From contig NZ_FQUE01000002.1 in assembly GCF_900128995.1 (NCBI RefSeq), positions 372,001-436,000 on the forward strand: a stretch of 64,000 nucleotides of DNA. The letters are read 5' to 3'. This document shows positions 25,525 to 34,796 of this stretch, piece by piece (the first letter of the stretch is position 1; each line of letters opens with the position of its first letter). The notes under the pieces are model-generated. The model was not told the DNA's origin, made no database searches, and saw only the letters and a list, made by a program, of their open reading frames with translations. Origin of the DNA: Loktanella atrilutea. Its GTDB lineage: Bacteria; Pseudomonadota; Alphaproteobacteria; Rhodobacterales; Rhodobacteraceae. Both the position numbers and the translations under genes were made by a program.

Positions 25525-26805
25525 TCAGCCGCGCGCCTCGGCCTGCGCGTCGGCAAAGGTCCGCAGACCTGTGCGGGGGCTTTGGACAAGGACCGCCATG
25601 TTGCCGGGCTTGTGCTGGTTCTTGCGCATCTTGGTATGCGCGGCGGGAATGTCGTCCCAGCCGAAGACCTCTGACATGCAGGGATCCAGACGGCGTTCAA
25701 CCATCAGGCGGTTAGCGGCCGATGCCTGCTTGAGGTTGGCGAAGTGGCTGCCCTGCAGGCGCTTCTGATGCATCCACATGTAGCGGGCGTCCATCGTCAG
25801 GTTGTAGCCGGTCGTGCCGGCACAGATGACGACCATTCCGCCGCGCTTCACGACGAAGGTCGAGACGGGAAAGGTCGCTTCGCCCGGGTGTTCGAAGACC
25901 ATGTCGACGTTGTTGCCCTTGCCGGTAATGTCCCAGATCGCCTTGCCGAACTTGCGGGTTTCGTTGAACCATTCCTTGTATTCGGCCGTGTTCACCGTGG
26001 GCATCTGGCCCCAACAGTTGAAGTCGTTGCGGTTCAGCACGCCCTTGGCACCTAGCGCCATGACGAAATCGCGCTTCGATTCATCAGAAATCACGCCGAT
26101 CGCATTCGCGCCCGCCGTGTTGATAAGCTGGATCGCATATGAGCCGAGCCCGCCCGAGGCGCCCCAGACCAGCACGTTCTGGCCCGGCTTCAGCTCGTGC
26201 GGTTCGTGGCCAAAGAGCATTCGGTAGGCGGTCGCCAGCGTGAGGGTGTAGCAAGCCGATTCCTCCCACGTCAGGTGCTGGGGCCGGGGCATCAGCTGCT
26301 GCGACTGGACGCAGGTGAACTGGGCGAAGGAGCCATCCGGGGTCTCGTAACCCCAGATCCGCTGGCTGGGCGAGAACATCGGATCGCCGCCATTGCAGTG
26401 CTCGTCGTCACCATCGTCCTGATTGCAGTGAATCACGACCTCGTCGCCGACCTTCCAGCGTTTCACCTTGTCGCCCACCGCCCAGACAATGCCAGAGGCG
26501 TCGGACCCGGCGATGTGGTAGTCCGCCTTGTGCACGTCGAAGGGTGAGATCGGCACACCGAGGCCTGCCCAGACACCGTTGTAGTTCACGCCAGCCGCCA
26601 TGACCATGACGAGGACTTCCTGACTGTCGGGTTTCGGGCAGTCCACGACCTCGACCTGGAACGCCTGCTCCGGCTCGCCGTGACGCTCTCTTCGGATGGT
26701 CCATGCGTACATCCGGTCAGGGACATGGCCGAGGGGTGGCATCTCGCCAATATCGTAAAGCGCCTTGCCATCGGTTTTCGTACCGGGTTGCAGGTCGAGG
26801 GCCAT
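25525..26805 (-). CDS. ccrA: Crotonyl-CoA carboxylase/reductase
   Basis: The 426-residue protein is a medium-chain dehydrogenase with the highly conserved Ccr segments VMAAGVNYNGVWAGLGVP, HIAGSDASGIVWAVGDKVKRWKVGDEVVIHCNQDDGDDEHCNGGDPM and the NADPH loop VWGASGGLGSYAIQL. It reductively carboxylates crotonyl-CoA to (2S)-ethylmalonyl-CoA, the key step of the ethylmalonyl-CoA pathway for acetyl-CoA assimilation. The ATG at 26805 (MALDLQPG) has GGAG six bases upstream and matches the Rhodobacter enzyme start; ATG 26817 and 26874-side starts are less likely. A PccR/ScfR-like site lies upstream and a terminator downstream. Confidence 0.97.
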   Translation of the reverse strand: MALDLQPGTKTDGKALYDIGEMPPLGHVPDRMYAWTIRRERHGEPEQAFQVEVVDCPKPDSQEVLVMVMAAGVNYNGVWAGLGVPISPFDVHKADYHIAGSDASGIVWAVGDKVKRWKVGDEVVIHCNQDDGDDEHCNGGDPMFSPSQRIWGYETPDGSFAQFTCVQSQQLMPRPQHLTWEESACYTLTLATAYRMLFGHEPHELKPGQNVLVWGASGGLGSYAIQLINTAGANAIGVISDESKRDFVMALGAKGVLNRNDFNCWGQMPTVNTAEYKEWFNETRKFGKAIWDITGKGNNVDMVFEHPGEATFPVSTFVVKRGGMVVICAGTTGYNLTMDARYMWMHQKRLQGSHFANLKQASAANRLMVERRLDPCMSEVFGWDDIPAAHTKMRKNQHKPGNMAVLVQSPRTGLRTFADAQAEARG

Positions 26806-26855
26806 GTCCGTCTCCATCTTCGCACCATCACTTTGCCGCGCCGCCAGATCGGCAC

Positions 26856-26875
26856 TTTGCACATCAATATGCAAC
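26856..26875 (-). promoter_or_regulatory. PccR/ScfR-like site upstream of ccr
   Basis: Read on the plus strand, TTTGCACA-TCAA-TATGCAAC fits the TTTGCAAA-N4-TTTGCAAA layout reported for the short-chain acyl-CoA regulator PccR of Rhodobacter sphaeroides, with three mismatches in sixteen positions. It lies about 50 bp upstream of the ccr start. The match is imperfect and no ScfR-type regulator gene is in the window. Confidence 0.45.
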
Positions 26876-26918
26876 TGCAGCGTAACTATGCAACCCCAGA
26901 AGGCATATAGTTTGTAAT

Positions 26919-28298
26919 TTAGTTGCGCGGTGGAATTTTGAAGTGGTGGGCGATGCTATTGGCGTAATAGCGCAGCACATCCTCTCCGCTCGGCGTGATG
27001 GCGATGGCCTGCGGAGTCACGTGGATCAGGTTGCGGGCGGACAGGCGGGCGAGCGTGTCATCCACCAGCGTTGCCGTATCCCGTTGCGGCAAGGGCATCT
27101 GGCGTGAATGCAGCGCCGCGAGGCAGTCCGTCACCGCTGACAGCAAGGCATCACGATCGAGGCCGGGGTGTCGCAGCAGCAGTCGCGCGATGAGTGGCGT
27201 GGCGAGAACCGGCACCACCTCCTTGATGCGGTCCATCAGTTCTTGGGCCACGGCCTCCGTCGGGTCGTCCGGCAGGTCGGGATTGTCCCTGAGAAAGAGC
27301 GAGAGTTCCAACGGACGACCGAACCCTACGGATGCGGTGCCGAAGCCGTCGAACCGGCGGGTCATGCGCGCCCAGAGGTGGCCGCCAATCGCGCGAACCA
27401 CGGTCATCGCCGGCGGACGGAAACGGCGGACACCGCGCTTGTCGGCGGCAATCAGGAATTGATCCTCGAGCACACGGTCGTAGTTCAGGCCGACGGGGAT
27501 AAAGATCACGTCCCGCCCCTGCGGCCGGTAGTTGCTGACGATGTAGTTCAGAAGGCCCAGTTTCGGGGCCTTCACCTCTCCTGTCAGGGACAGGCCGCCT
27601 TCGGGGAACATCGCCTGCGTCACGCCGCCGTCGGTGGCCATCTGGACGTAACGCGACAGCACCCGGCGATAGAGGTTGCCGCGCGACCGGCGCCGGATGA
27701 AGTAGGCGCCCAGCATCCGGATCAGGCCGGACAGGGGCCAGACGCGGGCCCACTCGCCCACCGCATAGGACAGCGCGCCGGCGCGGCTGACGAGGTAAGT
27801 CACGAGGACGTAGTCCATGTTGCTGCGGTGGTTCATCACGAAGATGATCGTGGCCTTGGGATCAAGCGCCGCCAGTTCCTGCCGTGGAAACGTCGCGATC
27901 CGCACGCGGTAGAGCGTATTCGACAGAAATCGTGCCAGCCGCATCCCAAAGGAGAAGTAGGCCGTGGCGGAAAAGCCGGGCACGATTTCACGGGCGTAGG
28001 ACCGTGCCTTTTCGAAAGCCACGTTCTCGGGCACGTCGTTGGCGCGGGCGTGGTCGACGATGGCCTGCGTGACCTCCGGATCGTAGATAAGACGCTGGAT
28101 CATGTCGTATCGCCGCGCGAGCTTGAACGGTTCGATCGGGCGGGCAAGGCGGGTGTTCAGGCGGGCGATCACCCGTTCGGCCCGCTTGCGAAAGAACCAG
28201 CGGACGGAGGGGAACAGGAAATGCGATGCGAAGGTGACGGTGGCGAACAGCACGATGAGGACGAAGGTCCAGAGCGGCAATGTCACGGGATGGGTCAT
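26919..28298 (-). CDS. PlsB-like glycerol-3-phosphate/lysophospholipid acyltransferase
   Basis: The 459-residue protein has one N-terminal membrane span (TLPLWTFVLIVLFATVTFASHF) and acyltransferase motifs NHRSNMDYV (block I, catalytic His/Asp), GAYFIRRRSRGNLY (block II) and FPEGGLSLTGEVKAPKLGLL (block III). It likely transfers acyl groups to a glycerolipid at the inner membrane. The ATG at 28298 fits the predicted anchor. It lies between ccr and the divergent ecm gene, 113 bp upstream of ccr on the same strand, so an ethylmalonyl-CoA link is positional only. Confidence 0.88.
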   Translation of the reverse strand: MTHPVTLPLWTFVLIVLFATVTFASHFLFPSVRWFFRKRAERVIARLNTRLARPIEPFKLARRYDMIQRLIYDPEVTQAIVDHARANDVPENVAFEKARSYAREIVPGFSATAYFSFGMRLARFLSNTLYRVRIATFPRQELAALDPKATIIFVMNHRSNMDYVLVTYLVSRAGALSYAVGEWARVWPLSGLIRMLGAYFIRRRSRGNLYRRVLSRYVQMATDGGVTQAMFPEGGLSLTGEVKAPKLGLLNYIVSNYRPQGRDVIFIPVGLNYDRVLEDQFLIAADKRGVRRFRPPAMTVVRAIGGHLWARMTRRFDGFGTASVGFGRPLELSLFLRDNPDLPDDPTEAVAQELMDRIKEVVPVLATPLIARLLLRHPGLDRDALLSAVTDCLAALHSRQMPLPQRDTATLVDDTLARLSARNLIHVTPQAIAITPSGEDVLRYYANSIAHHFKIPPRN

Positions 28299-28433
28299 GG
28301 CCAGACCGTGACAGGTTTGCCCGATGCCGTAAATCCCGCCATGCTGCGTCGCAGCAGCTTGACCGGGGTTCAAAGTTTCCTATAACCGAGACATTGTGAA
28401 ATAAAGTTGCGCTCGACTCGGAGGGATTTGACC

Positions 28434-30416
28434 ATGACCGACCCCGCTCTGGACCGTATGGGTGCCGACACGCCTTGGCTGTTTCGCACCTATGCCGGTC
28501 ACTCGACGGCAAGCGCCTCCAATGCATTGTACCGGGGCAATCTGGCCAAGGGGCAGACAGGCCTGTCCGTGGCCTTCGACCTGCCGACCCAGACGGGTTA
28601 CGACAGCGACCACGAGCTGGCGCGGGGCGAAGTCGGCAAGGTCGGCGTGCCGGTCAATCATCTGGGCGACATGCGCGCGCTTTTCGACGGGATCCCGCTG
28701 GACCGGATGAACACCTCGATGACGATCAACGCGACCGCGCCGTGGTTACTGTCGCTGTATATCGCCGTGGCCGAAGACCAAGGCGCGGATGTGGCTGCGC
28801 TGCAGGGGACCGTGCAGAACGACATCATCAAGGAATACCTGTCGCGCGGTACCTATATCTGCCCGCCGGCACCGTCCCTGCGCATGATCACGGATGTGGC
28901 CGCATATACGCGCGCGCATCTTCCGAAATGGAATCCCATGAATGTCTGTTCCTACCATCTGCAAGAGGCCGGCGCGACGCCGGAGGAGGAATTGGCCTTT
29001 GCCCTCGCCACGGCAACGGCGGTGCTGGACGATCTGAAAACGAAGGTCCCGGCCGAACATTTTCCACAGATGGTCGGCCGAATTTCATTCTTTGTTAACG
29101 CCGGTATCCGATTCGTGACCGAATTATGCAAGATGCGCGCTTTCGTGGCCCTGTGGGACGAAATCTGCCGCGACCGCTATGGCGTGACGGATCCAAAATA
29201 CCGTCGTTTCCGCTATGGCGTTCAGGTCAATTCGCTGGGCCTGACCGAACAGCAGCCGGAAAACAACGTTTACCGCATCCTGATCGAGATGCTGGCCGTG
29301 ACGTTGTCGAAGAACGCACGCGCCCGCGCCGTGCAATTACCCGCCTGGAACGAAGCATTGGGCCTGCCCCGTCCCTGGGATCAGCAATGGTCACTGCGGA
29401 TGCAGCAGATCCTGGCCTATGAGACGGACCTGCTGGAATTCGATGATCTGTTTGACGGCAATCCGGCAATCGACCGCAAGGTCGCGCAATTGATGGACGG
29501 CGCGCGGTCCGAATTGGCGACCATCGACGGCATGGGCGGCGCGGTCGAGGCGATCGCCTACATGAAAGGGCGTCTGGTCGAAAGCAATGCCGCGCGGATC
29601 GCCGGTATCGAGACCGGTGGGACAACGGTCGTCGGCGTCAACAGATGGCAGGCCGGGGAACCCTCTCCCCTGACGGCAGGCGAGGATGCGATCATGGTTG
29701 CGGATGCCGCTGCCGAAGCCGACCAGATTGCGCGATTGAACAAATGGCGAAATGAGCGTGATGCGGATGCGGTCGCACAGGCGCTGCGCGACCTGCGCAG
29801 CGCGGCCTTGGACGGGTCCAACATCATGCCGCCGTCCATCGCCGCGGCGAGGGCGGGGGTGACGACGGGGGAATGGGCTGACGTGATACGCGACGCTTTC
29901 GGCGAATACCGCGCGCCGACCGGCGTCAGTCAGGCCATGTCCAACCGAACAGAAAACCTCGACGATATCCGGGCGCGGGTCGACGCGGTCTCTGCCAAAC
30001 TTGGCCGGCGAATGAAGTTCCTGATCGGCAAGCCGGGCCTTGACGGTCATTCGAACGGGGCAGAGCAGATTGCCACCCGCGCCCGCGATTGCGGTATGGA
30101 CATCGCCTACGACGGTATTCGCCTGACCCCCGATGAATTGGTCCGGGTCGCCATCGATCAGGATGTTCACGTGATCGGGCTTTCGGTCCTTTCCGGCTCT
30201 CACATTCCCCTCATCGAAAGCTTCATGAAAAGATTGAACGCGGCCGGCCTTGGTCATATTCCGGTTATTGCCGGCGGCATCATTCCTGATGATGACGCGC
30301 GCAGATTGCAGTCAATGGGCGTGGCTCGCGTTTATACACCCAAGGATTTTCTGCTGAACACGATCATGGAAGATATCGTAACGCTGGTGGATAGCCAGAG
30401 TATCGCGGCGCAATAA
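28434..30416 (+). CDS. ecm: Ethylmalonyl-CoA mutase (B12-dependent)
   Basis: The 660-residue protein has the acyl-CoA mutase TIM-barrel (DTPWLFRTYAGHSTASASNALYRGNLAKGQTGLSVAFDLPTQTGYDSDH, MNTSMTINATA) and a C-terminal cobalamin-binding domain with DGHSNG (D537, H539), GLSVLSGSH and AGGIIPDDDA. It converts ethylmalonyl-CoA to methylsuccinyl-CoA. Gene proximity to ccr and the single-chain layout favour Ecm over methylmalonyl-CoA mutase. The ATG at 28434 follows CGGAGGG by nine bases. It is transcribed divergently from the acyltransferase. Confidence 0.94.
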   Translation: MTDPALDRMGADTPWLFRTYAGHSTASASNALYRGNLAKGQTGLSVAFDLPTQTGYDSDHELARGEVGKVGVPVNHLGDMRALFDGIPLDRMNTSMTINATAPWLLSLYIAVAEDQGADVAALQGTVQNDIIKEYLSRGTYICPPAPSLRMITDVAAYTRAHLPKWNPMNVCSYHLQEAGATPEEELAFALATATAVLDDLKTKVPAEHFPQMVGRISFFVNAGIRFVTELCKMRAFVALWDEICRDRYGVTDPKYRRFRYGVQVNSLGLTEQQPENNVYRILIEMLAVTLSKNARARAVQLPAWNEALGLPRPWDQQWSLRMQQILAYETDLLEFDDLFDGNPAIDRKVAQLMDGARSELATIDGMGGAVEAIAYMKGRLVESNAARIAGIETGGTTVVGVNRWQAGEPSPLTAGEDAIMVADAAAEADQIARLNKWRNERDADAVAQALRDLRSAALDGSNIMPPSIAAARAGVTTGEWADVIRDAFGEYRAPTGVSQAMSNRTENLDDIRARVDAVSAKLGRRMKFLIGKPGLDGHSNGAEQIATRARDCGMDIAYDGIRLTPDELVRVAIDQDVHVIGLSVLSGSHIPLIESFMKRLNAAGLGHIPVIAGGIIPDDDARRLQSMGVARVYTPKDFLLNTIMEDIVTLVDSQSIAAQ

Positions 30417-30509
30417 TTGCTTTTATGTTGATTTCGTAATTCAGATCGGTCAAAGGCTGGTCAGGTGTCGTTTGAATCAGTCGCACGACATTGATTGAAG
30501 GAGAAATCA

Positions 30510-30842
30510 ATGAGAGCCGAATTGAAGACCATGTCCCGCAAGGAACTTGAAAAACTGCGGAAGGATGTGGAAGTTGCGCTGGAAAAGGTTGAATCACGGG
30601 AAATGAAGCTGGCCCATGATGCGGCTGCAAAGGCGGCAGCCGATTACGGTTTCTCTCTGGACGAATTGAACAACATGCCGGCGGCGGTGAAACGCAGCGG
30701 CAAGTCCGGCAAATCGATGTCGGCGCCGAAGTATCGCAACCCCGCGGACGAAACCCAGACCTGGACCGGCAAGGGCCGTCAGCCGGAATGGTACAAGGCC
30801 GCGATGGCCGAAGGCACCGACCCGCAGACGCTGGAAATCTGA
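30510..30842 (+). CDS. H-NS family nucleoid-associated protein (HvrA-like)
   Basis: The 110-residue protein has an N-terminal coiled-coil oligomerisation region (ELKTMSRKELEKLRKDVEVALEKVESREMKLA) and the H-NS C-terminal DNA-binding motif YRNPADETQTWTGKGRQPEWY. It resembles Rhodobacter HvrA, which silences AT-rich DNA and modulates photosynthesis or nitrogen genes. AAGGAG precedes the ATG at 30510 by six bases; an in-frame TTG at 30495 is less likely. The stop is two bases from the stop of the convergent DUF4329 gene. Confidence 0.93.
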   Translation: MRAELKTMSRKELEKLRKDVEVALEKVESREMKLAHDAAAKAAADYGFSLDELNNMPAAVKRSGKSGKSMSAPKYRNPADETQTWTGKGRQPEWYKAAMAEGTDPQTLEI

Positions 30843-30844
30843 CG

Positions 30845-31357
30845 CTAGCGCTGAAGCCTGCGCAGGTCGTCGTAGGTATAGATATCGAAGATGCGGCCCT
30901 CGGCCCCCTTGCGGAACAGGGGGGCCGCAGGCAGGCAACCTTCGCCGCAGATCTGTCGTGTCACCTTCTGCCGCCCGTCGATGTACCAGAACCGTCCACC
31001 CGGCGTCGCGACATAGCCGTTCAGATAGAACGCACTGTCGCTTTCAAGGTCGATGGTACTTGGCATTTCATTGAAATACCCCTCATCGAAATCACCGTGC
31101 GTGTGGTAGGACGCAACGACCGCCAGCCCTGCCGGAAAGGGAGCGGCGCAACTGGCCCTGTCACCGGGCACCGGGTCCGACGCGACCAGACCCCCGTTGC
31201 GGTCGAGCGCGAGGTATCCGCAGTATTCGCGCATCTTCTGGAATGACAGCGGCTGCAGCGCGGTCAACACCTTTCGGGCCAAGGCCAGCTCTGCCGCATC
31301 CTGCGCGCCGACGGGGTTGGCCATGACAAGCAGCAACAGACCCATGACGCGCAGCAT
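30845..31357 (-). CDS. DUF4329-like secreted protein
   Basis: The 170-residue protein has a signal peptide ([18 protein letters not shown]) and a compact domain with an [27 protein letters not shown] segment and a C-terminal [10 protein letters not shown] segment. The HTHG plus later acidic residues recall JAB-like metalloprotease folds associated with DUF4329, so a peptidase-like fold is possible but unproven. AAAGGAAAG precedes the ATG. The longer upstream frame overlaps deoD and was rejected. No functional partner is evident. Confidence 0.72.
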   Translation of the reverse strand: MLRVMGLLLLVMANPVGAQDAAELALARKVLTALQPLSFQKMREYCGYLALDRNGGLVASDPVPGDRASCAAPFPAGLAVVASYHTHGDFDEGYFNEMPSTIDLESDSAFYLNGYVATPGGRFWYIDGRQKVTRQICGEGCLPAAPLFRKGAEGRIFDIYTYDDLRRLQR

Positions 31358-31417
31358 GGCTTTCCTTTCGCACCGAATTCCAGCAATAGTCCTGCCAAAC
31401 GAAGAGGAAACCAACAC

Positions 31418-32122
31418 ATGACCGTTCATATTGGCGCCAAGCCCGGCGATATCGCAGAAACCGTATTGATGCCTGGCGATCCCTATCGCGCGAAATGGGC
31501 CGCCGAGACCTTTCTGACCGACGCCGTCTGCATCAACGAAGTCCGCGGCATGCTGGGTTATACCGGCACCTGGAACGGCAACCGCGTCACGATCCAGGGG
31601 TCCGGCATGGGCATGCCGTCGATGTCGATCTATGCCAACGAACTGATCAAGGATTACGGCGCGCAGACGCTGATCCGCATCGGCAGCTGCGGCGCGATGC
31701 AGGACAAGACCAAGGTCCGCGACGTGGTGCTGGCGATGACCGCCTGTTCGTCGGGCACGCCGTCCGACACCATCTTTCGCGAGCTGAATTTCGCGCCCGT
31801 CTGCGATTTCGGCCTGCTGCAGGCGGCCCATGCAGCCGCCACGAAGCGCGGCACGCCCACGCATGTCGGCAGCATCTATTCGTCCGACACCTTTTATGCG
31901 GAACGCAATGATCTGACCGAGCAGATGATCCGCCACGGCGTCCTTGCAGTCGAGATGGAGGCGGCGGAGCTTTACATTCTCGCCGCGCGCTACCAGCGCC
32001 GGGCCCTCGCGGTGATGACCGTCAGCGATCACATCATCACCGGAGAGGCCCTGCCGTCGGATCAGCGCGAGCGGTCCTTCGGCGACATGGTCGAAATCGC
32101 GCTGGAAGCTGCATTCGCCTGA
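31418..32122 (+). CDS. deoD: Purine-nucleoside phosphorylase (DeoD type)
   Basis: The 234-residue protein has the NP-I family pattern of hexameric Deo[54 protein letters not shown] and [14 protein letters not shown]. It phosphorolyses purine nucleosides to free base and (deoxy)ribose-1-phosphate, fitting with the nucleoside transporter operon at 15.4 kb, although the two are 11 kb apart. AAGAGG precedes the ATG. Its 3' end overlaps the convergent DUF1989 gene by 61 bases. Confidence 0.95.
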   Translation: MTVHIGAKPGDIAETVLMPGDPYRAKWAAETFLTDAVCINEVRGMLGYTGTWNGNRVTIQGSGMGMPSMSIYANELIKDYGAQTLIRIGSCGAMQDKTKVRDVVLAMTACSSGTPSDTIFRELNFAPVCDFGLLQAAHAAATKRGTPTHVGSIYSSDTFYAERNDLTEQMIRHGVLAVEMEAAELYILAARYQRRALAVMTVSDHIITGEALPSDQRERSFGDMVEIALEAAFA

Positions 32123-32964
32123 ACACCGTGAGAGCGGTCGTAAGCATTGAGGGGCGGCTCCGGCCACGGGGCCGCCCGTTCTGCATCCAGCACCTCCATC
32201 GCGAGGGGGTGGCAAGTCGCGGTGTCAGAGGAATGTTCGGCACTGCAGTCGCCGCCCGGGCAGGCAGACAACACCGCCAGCAGGTCGATCTCTGCCAACA
32301 GGTCGAGGTGGTCGCCGGCCCTCACCGGGCTGGCCTTCATGAAATACTGGCCGGTGTCGGCGGTAAAGCCTGTGCACATGAAAACGTTGAGGACGTCGTG
32401 CACCAGCGGCTCCGCCTCGGTCAATGGCAGACCCGCGGCGGTGGAAAGCGCCCGGGTGAGGTTGGAGTGGCAGCAGTGGTGATAGTCGCCGCCGCCCAGC
32501 AGGCGGGCGGTATAGGGATCGCAGCGGGTCCCGATCACGTCGTGCACCCCGGCGCCGAAGCCATCTCGACCATACCAGGCCAGCGTATCACCCGTGATCG
32601 TCGCCATCGGACGCAGGTAGGGAAAGCAGGACCACAGCCGGTGACCTGTCGTGACATGGGTGCCATGAAGCGCACGGGTCTTGCCCGAATAGAACTTCTC
32701 GGACAGGTCGTGGGCATTGAAGAGGTTCAGGTCGCCGACCTGCGGGCCATCGGGGCAGTGGATGCGCAGCACCTGCCCTGCCGCCACCCGGATCGCCGCA
32801 GCGTTGCGCGGCGGCACGGTGATGTAAGCGACGCGCTTGGTCGCGGCTCGGGCCCGGTCGAAGGTTGCGGGATTGGGGACCGGCAGGGTGTCCGTCGGGT
32901 AACAGATGACAGGCGCCACGGCGCGGCGGCGATCGGCGTCACTAGGAGGCTGCGGTGTGATCAT
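32062..32964 (-). CDS. DUF1989 / urea carboxylase-associated family protein
   Basis: The 300-residue protein has the family core ([51 protein letters not shown]) and the Cys-rich segment [50 protein letters not shown]. Relatives accompany urea carboxylase/allophanate hydrolase or act on amines and ureas; no such genes lie here. The ATG at 32964 is preferred over a TTG at 32976. It ends inside deoD on the opposite strand, an unusually long convergent overlap. Confidence 0.83.
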   Translation of the reverse strand: MITPQPPSDADRRRAVAPVICYPTDTLPVPNPATFDRARAATKRVAYITVPPRNAAAIRVAAGQVLRIHCPDGPQVGDLNLFNAHDLSEKFYSGKTRALHGTHVTTGHRLWSCFPYLRPMATITGDTLAWYGRDGFGAGVHDVIGTRCDPYTARLLGGGDYHHCCHSNLTRALSTAAGLPLTEAEPLVHDVLNVFMCTGFTADTGQYFMKASPVRAGDHLDLLAEIDLLAVLSACPGGDCSAEHSSDTATCHPLAMEVLDAERAAPWPEPPLNAYDRSHGVQANAASSAISTMSPKDRSR

Positions 32965-33060
32965 GTAGGAAGACAATGCCGAAGCGAAGCCCGGCGCAAC
33001 CCCCTTTTACGGTATGGCCCGCGCGCACCGGAGGCCTGCCAGCACCATCGGATCACCCCC

Positions 33061-33630
33061 ATGTTGAAGCGTGTCAGTCTTATCCTTTTTGCAACCGGCC
33101 TGTCCGCCTGTGGATCGTCCTCCGGGACCGGGCCGTTCGGCCGGCCGGACATCAAGCCGCCCGCGTTTTCCGCCACGGCCGGAAACCTTGCCATCGCGGG
33201 CGGTGGAGGCATCAGGTTCAGCAATCGCATCGATCCGAAGGGCGGCAACCTCTACGACGCCGAGGTTCTGCCGGGCACGCCGGCACCGGTTCCTGCCCCC
33301 ACCAGCGGCAGCGCGCGGATGACAGGGCCTTTTGCCCTGCGGCATGTGACGGACCTGCGCCTGACCGATAAGACCTATTCCGGCAAGGTGAAGAACGTCT
33401 CCGGCACCATCACGCTGAACGCCGACTTTGGGGCCGGTACCCTGCGCGGTGCTGGCGACGGGTTGACGGTCGATGGGCGGCTGAAGGGTGACACGCTGAG
33501 CGGGACGGCAAGCTATGGTGGCGTGCGGGGCAAGCTCGATGGCTTCGCCGGTGCCACGAACGCCATCGGCATCTTCGAAGGCAAGGCACCAGACTCTTCG
33601 ATCGCCGGTGGTTTCGTCGTCGCCGAATAA
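33061..33630 (+). CDS. Small lipoprotein with TbpB/HbpA-like beta-barrel-type C-terminus
   Basis: The 189-residue protein has a signal peptide and lipobox LSAC (Cys17), then glycine-rich strands. The C-terminal stretch (TLSGTASYGGVRGKLDGFAGATNAIGIFEGKAPDSSIAGGFVVAE) follows the G-x-F-G...G.F pattern of transferrin-binding-protein-like and factor-H-binding-like eight-stranded barrels. Ligand and localisation beyond lipid anchoring are unknown. The ATG at 33061 was chosen because the upstream open frame would bury the signal peptide. A shared bidirectional terminator follows. Confidence 0.72.
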   Translation: MLKRVSLILFATGLSACGSSSGTGPFGRPDIKPPAFSATAGNLAIAGGGGIRFSNRIDPKGGNLYDAEVLPGTPAPVPAPTSGSARMTGPFALRHVTDLRLTDKTYSGKVKNVSGTITLNADFGAGTLRGAGDGLTVDGRLKGDTLSGTASYGGVRGKLDGFAGATNAIGIFEGKAPDSSIAGGFVVAE

Positions 33631-33635
33631 GAAAA

Positions 33636-33663
33636 GGGTCCGTCATCCTGCGGTGACGGACCC
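33636..33663. terminator. Bidirectional terminator between lipoprotein gene and sdhB
   Basis: A perfect 10-bp stem (GGGTCCGTCA and TGACGGACCC, loop of eight) has AAAA on its left, giving UUUU on the minus strand, and GATTTTG to its right. It should stop both the lipoprotein transcript and the sdh operon. Confidence 0.88.
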
Positions 33664-33692
33664 TGCCGATTTTGCTGGCTAACTGGTATCGC

Positions 33693-34472
33693 CTAGACGA
33701 TCCGTTCGACCATCATGTGCTTGATCTCGGCGATGGCCTTCGACGGGTTCAGTCCCTTGGGGCAGGTCTTGGCGCAGTTCATGATCGTATGGCACCGGTA
33801 GAGCTTGAACGGATCCTCGAGATCATCGAGCCGCTCGCCCGTCGCTTCGTCCCGGCTGTCCACGATCCAGCGGTGGGCGGCCAACAGTGCGGCCGGGCCG
33901 AGGAACCTATCGGAATTCCACCAGTAGGACGGGCAGGATGTCGAGCAGCAGGCGCACATGATGCACTCGTAGCGGCCGTCCAGCTTTGCACGGTCCTCGA
34001 CGGACTGCTTCCACTCCTTGGCGGGCGGGTTCGTCTTGGTTTCCAGCCACGGCATGATGCTGGCATGCTGGGCGTAGAAGTGGGTGAGGTCCGGGATCAG
34101 ATCCTTGACCACCGGCATGTGCGGCAGCGGGTAGATCTTGATGTCGCCCTTCGCCTCGTCGAGGCCCGAGATGCAGGCCAGGGTATTCACGCCGTCGATG
34201 TTCATGGCGCAGGACCCGCAGATTCCCTCGCGGCAGGACCGGCGGAAGGTCAGGGTCGGGTCGATGTCGGTCTTGATCTTGATGAGTGCGTCGAGGACCA
34301 TGGGTCCACAGGTGTCCAGATCGACGTGGTAGGTGTCCAGCCGCGGGTTCTTGCCGTCGTCGGGGTTCCAGCGATAGACCTGCACCTTCTTGGTGTTCTT
34401 CGCCCCTTCGGGCTTGGGCCAGGTCTTGCCCGTCACCATCCGGCTGTTCTTGGGTAGGGTGAATTCAACCAT
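33693..34472 (-). CDS. sdhB: Succinate dehydrogenase iron-sulfur subunit
   Basis: The 259-residue subunit has the plant-type [2Fe-2S] motif ([16 protein letters not shown]) and two bacterial-ferredoxin cysteine clusters ([16 protein letters not shown] and [21 protein letters not shown]) for the [4Fe-4S] and [3Fe-4S] centres. It relays electrons from FAD in SdhA to ubiquinone in the membrane. AGAGGAG lies ten bases upstream of the ATG. It is last in the leftward sdhC-D-A-lipoprotein-B operon. Confidence 0.98.
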   Translation of the reverse strand: MVEFTLPKNSRMVTGKTWPKPEGAKNTKKVQVYRWNPDDGKNPRLDTYHVDLDTCGPMVLDALIKIKTDIDPTLTFRRSCREGICGSCAMNIDGVNTLACISGLDEAKGDIKIYPLPHMPVVKDLIPDLTHFYAQHASIMPWLETKTNPPAKEWKQSVEDRAKLDGRYECIMCACCSTSCPSYWWNSDRFLGPAALLAAHRWIVDSRDEATGERLDDLEDPFKLYRCHTIMNCAKTCPKGLNPSKAIAEIKHMMVERIV

Positions 34473-34496
34473 GTCTCAGGCTCCTCTTGCTCGGCC

Positions 34497-34796
34497 TTAC
34501 CCTTGGAGGGCAGGCGAATAGGGTATCATGGGCGCCGCACCCGATAGGCGGGAGAAGCATTGCGCATATACGGTCGCGGGATCCTTGCCGCGCAGGAAAT
34601 CGGTGGTCAGGTCAATCTCGAGCCGAGACCGTACGCCGCGACCGGTGCCAACACCGATGGCGGCCTCTCCGGTCGGACCGCGGGCGGCGCGCGCTTCCTG
34701 CGCGCAACGCGCCTCGACCTGAGCCTGCGTCGGCGGGATGCGGGGGCCACAGGCCGCCGTTCCCGCCAGCAGGACGATCAGGACGAGGCCACGCAT
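34497..34796 (-). CDS. Small lipoprotein encoded between sdhA and sdhB
   Basis: The 99-residue protein has a signal peptide with lipobox TAAC (Cys16) and a short charged domain ending in [23 protein letters not shown]. The ATG at 34796 overlaps the sdhA stop by one base (TGATG), so it is translationally coupled to sdhA, and sdhB follows 24 bases after its stop. No known family is recognised. Position suggests a role near complex II or simply conserved co-expression. Confidence 0.82.

Noticed and set aside
25363-25674. 103-codon plus-strand frame between luxR unit and ccr
   Set aside because: It runs through the ccr terminator and antisense to ccr, and has no ribosome site.
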